NCBI RefSeq assembly: GCF_026151205.1
Contig: NC_087082.1
Location: forward strand, 13,423,865-13,487,864
Direction of reading: 5' to 3'
Origin: Bolinopsis microptera
Lineage: Eukaryota; Ctenophora; Tentaculata; Lobata; Bolinopsidae
Length of the DNA: 64,000 bases
Positions within the stretch are counted from its first letter, which is position 1. Each line of letters opens with the position of its first letter. A model generated the notes under the pieces. That model had not been told where the DNA came from, ran no database searches, and saw nothing but the letters and a program-made list of their open reading frames with translations. Made by a program: the position numbers and the translations under genes. This document shows, one piece after another, positions 33,318-42,950 of the stretch.

Positions 33318-33545
33318 TTAAAACTCTTCAATATTGTCTGGTTTATATCGCAACTCGGGCCCTCTGTTTAATACCTCAAAGCGCAAGCGCTTTCTAAGAT
33401 ATGTAACTGAGTCTGAATATCGCTGACCCGTTGGAGATTCCATCTTTTGTGCAAGCTTTTTAATCAAGCGTTGCGCTTCGACTCCCATGCTTCCTGTTGT
33501 GGAGACACAAAAGATTATAATGCGGAGGTTGGCTGGCTCTTCTAT
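33318..33545 (-). pseudogene. remnant of a retroelement C-terminal nuclease-like domain
   Basis: The minus-strand peptide has VSTTGSMGVEAQRLIKKLAQ, then GQRYSDSVTYLRKRLRFEVL. This matches in order the C-terminal end of the domain found in the 8-kb unit arms (34313-34854, second frame), with moderate divergence. Only the last 60 or so residues remain. Sequence further 5' (to 33605) is open but unlike the family. Confidence 0.55.
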
Positions 33546-33605
33546 AATAAATACGACACTCCAATTTACAGAATGCTTGCTAGAGATAAAACAAAATATA
33601 ATCAC

Positions 33606-34105
33606 TTTATCAGACTATACATGCAGCATGAGTAACTGGTGGATAAGCCTTCGGTAAAAACGGATCCGGAAAAGTCAATGCGGCACTCGGGTCCTTGGTA
33701 TTGTTGTCGGTATATTGTCCATTATCTACGTTCTGCTTTCATAGTTTGAACAATAGTGAGTTCTAAATATACAGCTTTAAACCGATTAAGTATGAATGAA
33801 TGAAATACTTGATATGACAATCCGCACTCTTATAATTCGAAAGCATGAGTAACTCGTAGTGATGTATGATTTCTAGAAACTTTAAATTAAATTTGGCGCT
33901 CACAGGTATTTTTTTTTTAAAAACCAAATATACACAATAAGGTTTGGTACTTTATCCGTACCTCCCCTTTCATAGAAATAATATCAAAAATATACACCTA
34001 TCTTTAAGAAATCAACATCTGATATAAAACATTAATAATAATTTAACGGCACTCATAAGAGGTTGTAATTGATAATTGATATCTATTTATTTCAGCTTGA
34101 TGAAA
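33606..34105. other. AT-rich spacer before the 8-kb array
   Basis: No gene or repeat seen. It ends exactly where the array begins, at the short spacer between arms (ATTATTCAAACAATATACAC at 34106). Confidence 0.5.
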
Positions 34106-34312
34106 ATTATTCAAACAATATACACATAATATAATAATTACCCTATATAAAAATTCAATATAAATTCAGTAGAACACTAAATAAAATTTATAAACACCCT
34201 TTAAGTAGTATAAGTAAGCCAGTTTAAAGAACTGGCTCCAAATTTATACCTAATTCTGCTATTTTTACTGCACTACTACTTTTTAACCCTCTCTCTCCTC
34301 TAAGAGCTATGA

Positions 34313-34854
34313 CTAGACTGTTGTTCTCAATAGGTCAAATCTTACTCTCTTCCTAATAAATGTCATTGCCTCACTATACCGTTGGCCTGATTTCCTAGAA
34401 AGTTTATCCGCTAATTTCTTGAAGAACTTATTAGCTTCCCTTCCCATACCCCCCGTGGTTGATATAATAGGACTATCGGTGTAAACGTCCCATGTTCCAC
34501 TTTTACAATCCTTTTATTGTATAAATTCTTTTTCTGTCTCTCGTGAGTATTGTACATAGTGGTTGGAGATCCAAAAGCCTTATTGGAAGGAGCTTGAGCA
34601 TGAAATACTCTTACATCTAAAAATGCCCTTTCCAATGAGTTCCATACACTCCTAGCACTAACATCTAATCTAGCTCCATCTGCTTTGTTGGCCCCTGCAG
34701 GAAGTTCTCTCCCGTTGACAGGAATGAGGAGAGGTTCAGTGGTAACATCTTTACAGCCAGCAGTTTCTAATAGCTCTGCTATCACATCCCTCAATGAGTT
34801 GTGGCGAAGAGATACATATCCACCCCTTTTGCGCTCACAAGTCCTCGTGATCAT
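34313..34854 (-). pseudogene. retroelement C-terminal nuclease-like domain, unit 1 left arm
   Basis: The minus-strand frame has CERKRGGYVSLRHNSLRD, TTEPLL, ADGARLDVSARSVW and FLDVRVFHAQAPSN, then HERQKKNLYN and VEHGTFTPIV. These landmarks belong to a C-terminal domain fused to reverse transcriptases in cnidarian and other invertebrate gene models. The spaced acidic residues (RLDVSA, DVRV) suggest a PD-(D/E)XK-type nuclease fold, which is my inference. After TPIVL the frame shifts, and the family end (TTGGMGRE, GQRYSEAMTFIRKRVRFDLL) continues in another frame to TAG at 34313-34315. The same shift is present in all arm copies, so it was already in the founder unit. The N-terminal RT part is not attached. 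Confidence 0.6.
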
Positions 34855-35120
34855 GTGATCGCCACATGAGGTTTTGTAAATGCGCAGGGCACCTTCAAGC
34901 TTAAAATATTTACCTTACTAAGGCAGTCAACCAACGCGCGGCTTTATTTTTATGATATGATATGTTTTGATTGTTATTAATAAATACCAGAATTTAAATT
35001 TGTTTTCCTAAAATTTGTTTTCCTCTATTATACTAAACGCGCTGCACTGTTAATGTTTTTTCAAATTTTTGGCATATACGTGATTTATTTTTTGATTTTG
35101 ATAAATTTATTACAAAAAGT

Positions 35121-35399
35121 TTGCTCTAACCAGAGCCCTCTCGCTTGCAGTAGCGCGCGGCCATGAAACAAGTAATAAAGCGCGTCACGCAGTACGCGTA
35201 GTCACATGGCTATGTGTTGTCATATGTTGTATGGCCCGCCGCGCACGAGTGCGCGGCTCCCCCTGTATCGTCACCATTTTCACATAGCCATGTGTATACG
35301 TGTACTGCGTGACGCGCTTGTTTCACAAGCGCGTCACGCAGCTACTGCAGCTACGGCGGTCGCGCGCTACTGCAAGCGAGAGGGCTCTGGTTAGAGCAA
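35121..35399. repeat. nested GC-rich hairpin cluster in each arm
   Basis: Outer arms of about 38 bp pair perfectly (TTGCTCTAACCAGAGCCCTC... at 35121 with ...GAGGGCTCTGGTTAGAGCAA ending 35399). Inside, AAGCGCGTCACGCAGTACGCG (35178 on) pairs with the inverse before 35320. At the centre CCGCGCAC-GA-GTGCGCGG is an 8-bp hairpin. A third hairpin, CTGCGTGACGCGCTTG / CAAGCGCGTCACGCAG with a 5-nt loop, spans about 35305-35342. Copies lie near 40904-41203, 43211-43491, 48963-49250, 51260-51542, 57027-57320 and 59344-59625. It is far more GC-rich than its surroundings. Confidence 0.85.
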
Positions 35400-36255
35400 G
35401 TCACCATAGTGAAACGACCGTGGGGGTCGCAACGCGTGATACAAGTGCTTTCGCGCCGCTGCGGGCGCGCTTGTTTCATAAGTCGGGCACGCGCTATACT
35501 GCAAGCGCAAGGGCTTTGGATAGAGCAAACTTTGGGTCACAACGTGGTACAAAAATATTCTTAGTGAGTCGCGCTTTTTATTTTTCAAACTTTTTGCATA
35601 CGTTGCGTGATCCATTTGAAAAATGTTATGAATTTATTAAACAAAAATGTACAAAGATTTATGCCAAGTTGTGAAGTATTATTATATTGACGGACATTGT
35701 TTGACGGATGTTACTCGTCTAAGTTTCTTCGAAGTAGCGCGCGCCGCTTTCTTCTCGAAACGTTGGCAAGAGCTACGAAGTAGCGCGCGCCGGGCCCGAT
35801 CATTAACAATGGTCAAGACATTGTTAATTACTTTGTATGTATTTGATACGTGAAATTAACCATATTGGTCTGTTATATACACTTGCAACGTGCGCTAGTA
35901 TAAAGATTATTTTGATGTTTGACCTAAACTTGCTTCCCGGTGAATTTTACTGTCCACATTTTAATTTGATACCGAATTTAACTTATGGTACCGATTTACC
36001 AAAATCAAAGACTAAACTTCTGCTTATTTGTTATAAACTGCCTCCACATTCTCCAACTCCTGCTGCCAGAGAGACTCCCAAATTATATACCATGAATATA
36101 TTAAACATAGATATCGACAACAGACTCCGAGAGTCTTGAAGTTCGGTTACCACCGCCCCTGGTGCAACCCCGCCGGGTTAACGACGGAGAGACAGGGACT
36201 TCCAGGGGAGGTCATGGCCTGCTACGTGCAACTCGTAGGAGTATGTAATGTTCAT

Positions 36256-36850
36256 GCAACGTCATTGTAGACTGCTCCTCTATTGTTGTTTTGAGTGTCC
36301 GATCCAAAACCAAATCCTAGGGTACACGAGACGTGGAAGCCTGTGAGCGTGCTAGAGTCTGTTAAGTGTTGGAGTCCTAGAGCTACACGAGACATGGTAG
36401 CCTGTGAGCGTGTTAAATCCTGGGGTTACACGAGACGTCGTAGCCTGTGAGCATGTTAAATCCTAGGGTTACACGAGACATGGTAGCCTGTGAGCGTGTA
36501 GACCGCTCTTCTATCGTTGTTTTGAGTGTCCGATCCAAAACCAAAACCTAGGGCCAGGTTACACGAGGCGTGGTAGCCTGTGAACGTGTAAAATCCTGGG
36601 GTTACACAAGACATGGTAGCCTGTGAGCGTGTAGACCGCTCCTCTATCGTTATTTTGAGTGTCCGATCCTAATTCCTAAACCAAATCCTAGGGTACACGA
36701 GACGTGGAAGCCTGTGAGCGTGTTAGAGTCTGTTAAGTGTTCTAAGAGTCCTAGGGTTACACAAGACGTGGTAGCCTGTGAGCACGTTAAATCCTAGGGT
36801 TACACGAGACTTGGTAGCCTGTGAGCGTGTAGAGCGCTCCTCTATCGTTG
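36256..36850. repeat. minisatellite of ~45-60 bp units
   Basis: Tandem units of the type CCTAGGGTTACACGAGAC(A/G)TGGTAGCCTGTGAGCGTGT, with a longer variant containing TATCGTTGTTTTGAGTGTCC and GATCCAAAACC. About ten units in this arm. Equivalent blocks lie at about 39410-40020, 44350-44950, 47500-48095, 52400-53005, 55570-56165, 60500-61105 and 63645-64000, in alternating orientation. Confidence 0.85.
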
Positions 36851-36859
36851 AGCCATTCA

Positions 36860-37222
36860 TCCCAGGTTTGGTGAGGTGTTTCGTGGGGCATGTTATACAC
36901 TTAATTATGGAAGAACTACCACTTGAGATTAAGAATTGTACAACATTGGAATCTTTTAAAGTGTATCTGAAAAACATGCTAATAATATCGTATATTAATA
37001 TTTTTCAATCCTAGTTTTCCCTAATTGGTTCTACTGGAAAATGCATATACATTATCGTTTATTTAGTGTATCAAGTCTAATCACCCTTATCTGGTTTAGA
37101 ATATAATGTGGGTTGCTTTTTCAGGTTTTATTGTATCCTAAACTGTTTTCGTGGCACACTTGTGCATTTTAAGTTGTTGTGCCACTAATATAAAAGTTTA
37201 AGTTATTATTATTATTATTACT
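36860..37222 (+). pseudogene. non-LTR retrotransposon 3' end in the arm
   Basis: The peptide MEELPLEIKNCTTLESFKVYLKN (about 36907-36980) matches the C-terminal tail motif of CR1-group reverse transcriptases (compare LWNNLPQEIRK and FKGKLKAHLF at 28953-31010). It is followed by an AT-rich 3' region and an ATT microsatellite ending at about 37222. A 5'-truncated insertion is the likely origin. It recurs in every arm. Confidence 0.5.
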
Positions 37223-37521
37223 TATCACTGATTAAAAGTATTGTGTACGCTAATAAATATCCCAAATATTTTGAAGGGTACCATCAAATATACGGGTAAG
37301 GTCCTTCCTCATTTAACTTTGAATCACGGTTATTTTTATAATTTGGCTGAGTTGACTGGACAACATTGCATAAGAATCCCTACCAGGTGAAGGTAAAATG
37401 AAAATGTTCCACAGATAAACTGCACGTGATTACCCCTAACTTTTACCCTGGCCTGTCGACCAGCCATGGCATATAAGATGTGTAGCATGTATAAAAATCA
37501 TACCATGATTATGATATTAAA

Positions 37522-37567
37522 TCTAGGATTTGGACCCTGGACCTAACCATTCGGCCACCTATCCCTA
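37522..37567 (-). repeat. tRNA-like remnant (A and B boxes only)
   Basis: The minus strand reads GGTGGCCGAATGGTTAGG (A box TGGCCGAATGG, as in Ser/Leu tRNAs), followed within 15 nt by a B-box-like GGTCCAAATCC. The anticodon arm is missing. It is repeated in every arm (for example 46784-46820 plus and 62930-62970 plus). Probably a deleted tRNA pseudogene or SINE piece. Confidence 0.35.
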
Positions 37568-37626
37568 AGTAACTATCTCATCTAATCAGCAATCACGTAA
37601 CTAGTCCTGATTCATCATAGGAAACT

Positions 37627-37762
37627 ATGAATCCCACAGTGACAGATGCAGATGTTTTTAAAGTGCTTGACAAGATTTCAGACTATGAACAGCTGCTCAT
37701 TGAATTGTGTGCTGTCATTCAAGATGGACATATCCTACTATCGAGAGCACAATATGATTCAG
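37627..37762 (+). CDS. possible first exon of a Vma22/CCDC115-like V-ATPase assembly factor
   Basis: ATG opens 45 codons plus one base, ending in TATGATTCAG and a consensus donor GTATGT. The peptide (KVLDKISDYEQLLIELCAV, then IQDGHILLSRAQYDSG) resembles the N-terminus of CCDC115/Vma22, where a helical LLxxLEELE segment leads to GWLSLAKARYAMG. That protein helps assemble the V-ATPase V0 sector in the ER. The match is short, so the name is tentative. A possible acceptor (TTTTCTCTTTTAG) lies 121 bp on, at 37871-37883 in the loop, but the frame after it stops within nine codons. The rest of the gene is not next to this exon. Codon-level conservation between copies points to a real exon captured in the arm. 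Confidence 0.4.
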
Positions 37763-37909
37763 GTATGTTTATTAAATATTCCTCAATTTCCTTTATGACG
37801 GCCCCAACGTTAATGTGGCTCTTGCTATGTGTTGGTTCAGCCGAATTAATTATTATGTAATCAAGTTTATTTTTCTCTTTTAGTTAGTTGTCATCCGGCC
37901 AAACATTAA

Positions 37910-38414
37910 GCAACTTATTTGTTTGAGAACCAGTTTGGTTTTAGGAAGAGTCACTCAACTAACCACGCCCTTAATTACTCAGTTGACTATGTAAACTCCC
38001 ATATAAAGGAAAAGCAACATGTATTAGGTATCTTTATTGACTTATCAAAGGCATTTGACACTATCAGTCACGATAAACTTCTCATAAAACTTGACAAATA
38101 TGGTATAAGAGGTAACGCAAACGAGCTTATTGGAAGTTACCTATCTAACAGACAGCAGTACGTTTCAGTTTTAGGTGAGGAATCTGATAAACTCCCTGTT
38201 ATTTGTGGAGTACCACAAGGTAGTGTTTTAGGACCGCTACTGTTTATAATTTACATATACGATATCTATAACTCATCAGACCTAGGAAAATTTATACTTT
38301 TCGCTGATGACACCAATATATTTGTAGTCGACAAATCTGTCCAGAATCTCTACCAAAAAGCTAATACTATAATGAATTCTGTTTACAATTATATGAAATG
38401 CAATCTTCTCCACA
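37910..38414 (+). pseudogene. reverse transcriptase fragment in the loop, unit 1
   Basis: The frame from 37919 is open for about 165 codons: FENQFGFRKSHSTNHALN, GIFIDLSKAFDTISHDKL (motif A), GVPQGSVLGPLLF (motif B), FADDTNIF (catalytic FADD at 38300-38311), ending NLLHI at the arm boundary. It is a palm-domain piece of a non-LTR reverse transcriptase, cut at both sides: no endonuclease, fingers or thumb. It is closely related to 27740-28145. Its orientation is the same in all four units, which shows that the units are direct repeats. Confidence 0.85.
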
Positions 38415-38458
38415 TTGGGCCGTCATAAAGGAAATTGAGGAATATTTAATAAACATAC

Positions 38459-38596
38459 CTGAATCATATTGTGCTCTCGATAGTAGGATATGTCCATCTT
38501 GAATGACAGCACACAATTCAGTGAGTCAGCTGTTCATAGTCTGAAATCTTGTTCAAGCACTTTTAAAACATCTGCATCTGTCACTGTGGATTTCAT
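38459..38596 (-). pseudogene. Vma22-like exon, unit 1 right arm
   Basis: Inverted copy of 37627-37762 with small indels (for example an extra base in the CAGCTGCTCA region). Start codon and donor are preserved. It faces the left-arm copy across the RT loop. Confidence 0.4.
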
Positions 38597-41471
38597 AGTT
38601 TCCCTATGATGAATCAGGACTAGTTACGGGATTGCTGATTAGAGAGAGATAGTTACTTAGGGTTAGGTGGCCGAATGGGTAGGTTAGGTCCAGGGGTCCC
38701 AATCCTAGATTTAATTATCATATCAGTGGTATGAGTTTTATACATGCTACTCATCTTATTGTGCCAGGCTGGTCGACCAGTCCAGGGGGGTAAAAGTTAG
38801 GGGTAATCAAGTGGCAGTTTTATCTGTGGAACATTTGTCATTTTTACCTTTCACCTGGTAGGGATTCTTATGCAATGTTGTCCCAGTCAACTCAGCCAAT
38901 TATAAAAATAACCGTGATTCAAAGTTAAATGAGGAAGGACCTTACCCGTATATTTGATGGTACCCTTCAAAATATTTGGGATATTTATTAGCGTACACAA
39001 TACTTTTTAATCAGTGATAGAGTATAATAAAGTATAATAACTAACTTAAACTTTTATATTATTGGCACAACAACTTAAAATGCACAAGTGTGCCACGCAA
39101 AACAGTTTAGGTATACATAGAAACCTGAAGAAAAGCAGACCCACATTATAGTCTAAACCAGATAAGGGTGATTAGACTTGATACACTAAATAAACGATAA
39201 TGTATATGCATTTTCCAGTATAACCAGATTAGGGAAAACTAGGATTGAAAATATATAATATACGATATTATTAGCATGGTTTTTCAATACACTTAAAAGA
39301 TTCCAATGTTGTACAATTCTTAATCTCAAGTGGGTAGTTCTTTCCATAAATAAGTGTATAACATGCCCCCGACGAAACACTGCTCACCAAACCTGGGATG
39401 AGATGGCTGCAACGATAGAGGGAGCGCTCTACACGCTCACAGGCTAATCCGATGTTCTCGTGTAAACCCTAGGATTTAATACGTGCTCACAGGTAACACG
39501 TCTGTGTACCCTAGGACTCGTTAGAACACCTTAAACAGACTCAAACTCGCTCACAAATCATCCACGTCCTTGTACCCTAGGAGAATTTGTTTATGGAATT
39601 AGGATCGACTACTCAAAATAACGATAGAGGAGCTTCCTACTCGCTCACATGCTACCATGTCTTGTGTAACCACCCCAGATTTACACGTTCACAGGCTACC
39701 CACCCTCGTGTAAGCCTGCACTAGGTTTTTTTTTTGGTTTTTGGAATCGACACTCAAACACGATAGAAGAGCGTCTACACGCTCACAGGCACCATGTCCG
39801 TGTAACCCTAGATTTAACATGCCTCACAGTCTAACGGACTTCCTCGTTAACCCATGATTTAACACGCTCACTCAGAGGCTACCATGTCTAGTGATGCTCT
39901 AGACTCCAACACTTAACATACTCTAGCACACGCTCCACAAGCTTCCAACTGTCCTCGTGTACCCTAGGATTTGGTTTTGGATCGGACACCCAAAACAACA
40001 ATAGGAGGAGCACTACAATGACGATGCATGAACATTACCAACTCTATGCGAGTAGCTCGTAGCGGCCATGACCTCCCCTGGAAGTCCCTGTCATCCGTCG
40101 TTAAACCCGGCCGGGGTTGCACCAGGGGCGTTGGTAACCGAACTTCAGACTCTCGGAGACTGTTTGTCGAGATATCTATTTTTAATATATTCATGGTAAT
40201 AATTTGGGGAGTCTCTCTTGGCAGCAGGAGTTGGAGAATGTGTGGAGGCAGTTTATAACAAAAAGCAGAAGTTAAGTCTTTGATTTGGTAAATCGGTACC
40301 ATAAGTTAAATTCGGTATCAAATTAAAATTGACAGTAAAAGTCTCCCGAAGCAAGTTTTAAGTCAAACATCAAAAATATTCTTTTATACTTAGCATACTA
40401 GCGCACTTTTTGCATGTTATATTAACAGACCAATAATGTGAAATCCACGTATCTAATACTACAAAGTATTTAACAGACAATGCTTTGACCATTGTTAATG
40501 ATCGGGCCCGCGCGCGCACTTCGTTGCCTTTCCAAGCGTTACGAGAAGAAAGCGGCGCGCGCTACACTTCTAAGAAACTTAGACGAGTAACATCCGTCAA
40601 CAATGTCCCCGCAATAAATAATTACTTCACAACTTTGGCATAAATCTTTGTAGCATTTTGTTTAATAAATCCAAAACATTCTTCAAATGGATCACCGCAA
40701 GTATGCCAAAAGTATTGAAAAATTAAAGCCGCGACTCAATAAGAATATTTTTGTTACCACGTTTTTGTCCGAACAAAAGTTGCTCATCCTACCCTTGCCT
40801 TGCATATAGCTCGTGGCCCGACTTATTAAACAAGCGCGCCCCAGCGGCGCGAAAGCACTTGTATCACGCGTTGCTAACCCCCTCGGTCGTTTCACTATGG
40901 TGACTTGCTCTAACGCAAGCCCTCTCGCGTGCAGTAGCGCGGACGACCGCCGTAGCTGCAGTATGCTGCGTGACGCGCTCTGTGAAAAAAGCCGCGGTCA
41001 CGCATTACAACGTATACACAGTGGCTATGTTGGAAAAATGGTGACGATACTGGGGGAGCCGCGCACTTCGTGCGCGGCGGGTCCATACAACATATGACAA
41101 CACATAGCCATGTGACTAACGCGTACTGCGTGACGCGCTTGTATTACTTGTTTGCAATGGCCGCGGCGCTACTGCAAGCGAGAGGGGCTCTGGGTTAGAG
41201 CAAACTTTTTGTAATAAATTTATCAAAATCAAAAAATAAATCACGTATATGCCAAAAATTGGAAAAAACATTAACAGTGCAGCGCGTTTAGTATAATAGA
41301 GGAAAAACAAATTTTAGGAAAACAAATTTAAATTCTGGTATTTATTAATAACAATCAAAACATATCATATCATAAAAATAAAGCCCGCGCGTTGGTTGAC
41401 TGCCTTAGTAGGTAATTATTGTTAAGCTTGAAGGTGCCACTGCGCATTTACAAAACCTCATTGTGGCATCA

Positions 41472-42014
41472 CATGATCACGAAGGACTTGTGAGCCGCAA
41501 AAGGGGTGGAAATGTATCTCTGTTCGCCACAACTCATTTGAGGGATGTGATAGCAAGCTATTAGAAACTGCTGGCTGTAAAGAGTTACCACTGAACATCT
41601 CCTCAGTCGTCAACGGGAGAGAACTTCCTGCAGGGCCAACAAAGCAGCAGAGCTAGATAGATGTAAGTGCTAGTAGTGTATTGAACTCATAGGAAAGGCA
41701 TTTTTAGATGTAAGAAAGGTATTTCATTCTCAAAGCTCCTTCCAAAAAGGCTTTTCGGATCTCCAACCACTATGTACAATACTCACGAGAGACAGAAAAA
41801 AGAATTTATACAATAAAAGATGTAAAAGTGGAACATGGGACGTTTACACCGTAATAGTCCTATTATATCAACCACGGGGGTAATGGGAAGGAAGCTAATA
41901 AGTTCTTCAAGAAGTTAGCGGATAAACTTCTAGAAATCATGCCAACGATAGTGAGCGCAATGACATTTATTAGGGAAGAGAGTAAGATTTGACCTATTGA
42001 GAACAACAGTCTAG
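41472..42014 (+). pseudogene. nuclease-like domain, unit 1 right arm
   Basis: Inverted copy of 34313-34854 with extra indels; ends at the same TAG (42012-42014). Confidence 0.55.
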
Positions 42015-42400
42015 TCATGAGCTCTTAGAGGAGAGAGAGGGTTAAAAAGTTGTAGTGCAGTAAAAATAGCAGAATTAGGTATAAATTTGGAGCCAGTTCT
42101 TTAAACTGGCTTACTTATACTACTTAAAGGGTGTTTATTAAATTTTTATTTAGTGTTCTACTGAATTTATATTGAATTTTATATAGGGTAATTATTCAAA
42201 CAATATACACATAATATAATAATTAACCCTATATAAAAATTCAATTTAAATTCAGTAGAACACTAAATAAAATTTATAAACCCCTTTAAGTAGTATAAGT
42301 AAGGCCAGTTAAAGAACTGGCTCCAAATTTATACCTAATTCCTGCTATTTTTTACTGCACTACTACTTTTTTAACCCTCTCTCTCCTCTAAGAGCTATGA

Positions 42401-42950
42401 CTAGACTGTTGTTCTCAATAGGTCAAATCTTACTCTCTTCTAATAAATGTCATTGCCTCACTATACCGTATGGCCTGATTTCCTAGAAAGTTATCCGCTA
42501 AATTCTTGAAGATACTTATTAGCTTTCCCTTCCCATACCCCCCGTGTTGATATAATAGACTATTCGGTGTAACGTCCCCCATGTTCCACTTTTACAAAGC
42601 TTTTATTGTATAAATTCTTTTTCTGTCCTCGTGAGTAATTGTACATATGGTTGAGATCCTAAAGCCTTATTGGAAGGAGCTTGAGCAATGAAATACTCTT
42701 ACATCTAAAAATTGCCCTTCAAAGAGTTTCATAACACTCCTAGCACTAACATCTATCTAGCCCATCTGCTTTGTTGGCCCCTGCAGTAAGTTCTCTCCCG
42801 TTGAACAGAATGAGAGAGTTTCAGTGGTAAACATCTTTACAGCCAGCAGTTTCTAATAGCCCTGCTATCACATCCTCAATGAGTTTGTGGCTAAGAGATT
42901 ACATATCCGACCCCTTTTGCGCTCACAAGTCCTCGTGATCCAGTGATCGC
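42401..42950 (-). pseudogene. nuclease-like domain, unit 2 left arm
   Basis: Same domain as 34313-34854 with further single-base indels, so no long frame remains. Confidence 0.55.

Larger units (their letters stand above)
34106..42190. repeat. 8-kb unit 1 (arm, RT loop, inverted arm)
   Basis: Left arm 34106-37805, loop 37806-38414, right arm 38415 to about 42180. Arm order from the outside inward: nuclease-like C-terminus, hairpin cluster, unrecognised AT-rich part with a 100-codon open frame (35837-36139), minisatellite, retrotransposon C-terminus with ATT tail, tRNA-like remnant, Vma22-like exon. The right arm has the same order reversed. Confidence 0.88.

Noticed and set aside
35837-36139. 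100-codon plus-strand frame in the arm (MYLIREINHIG...)
   Set aside because: Kept in several arms but no domain is recognised, and it is open only as a consequence of copy identity; not called as a gene.
36256-36850. Regular repeats read as a CRISPR array
   Set aside because: Units vary in length, have no unique spacers and sit in animal DNA; it is a minisatellite.
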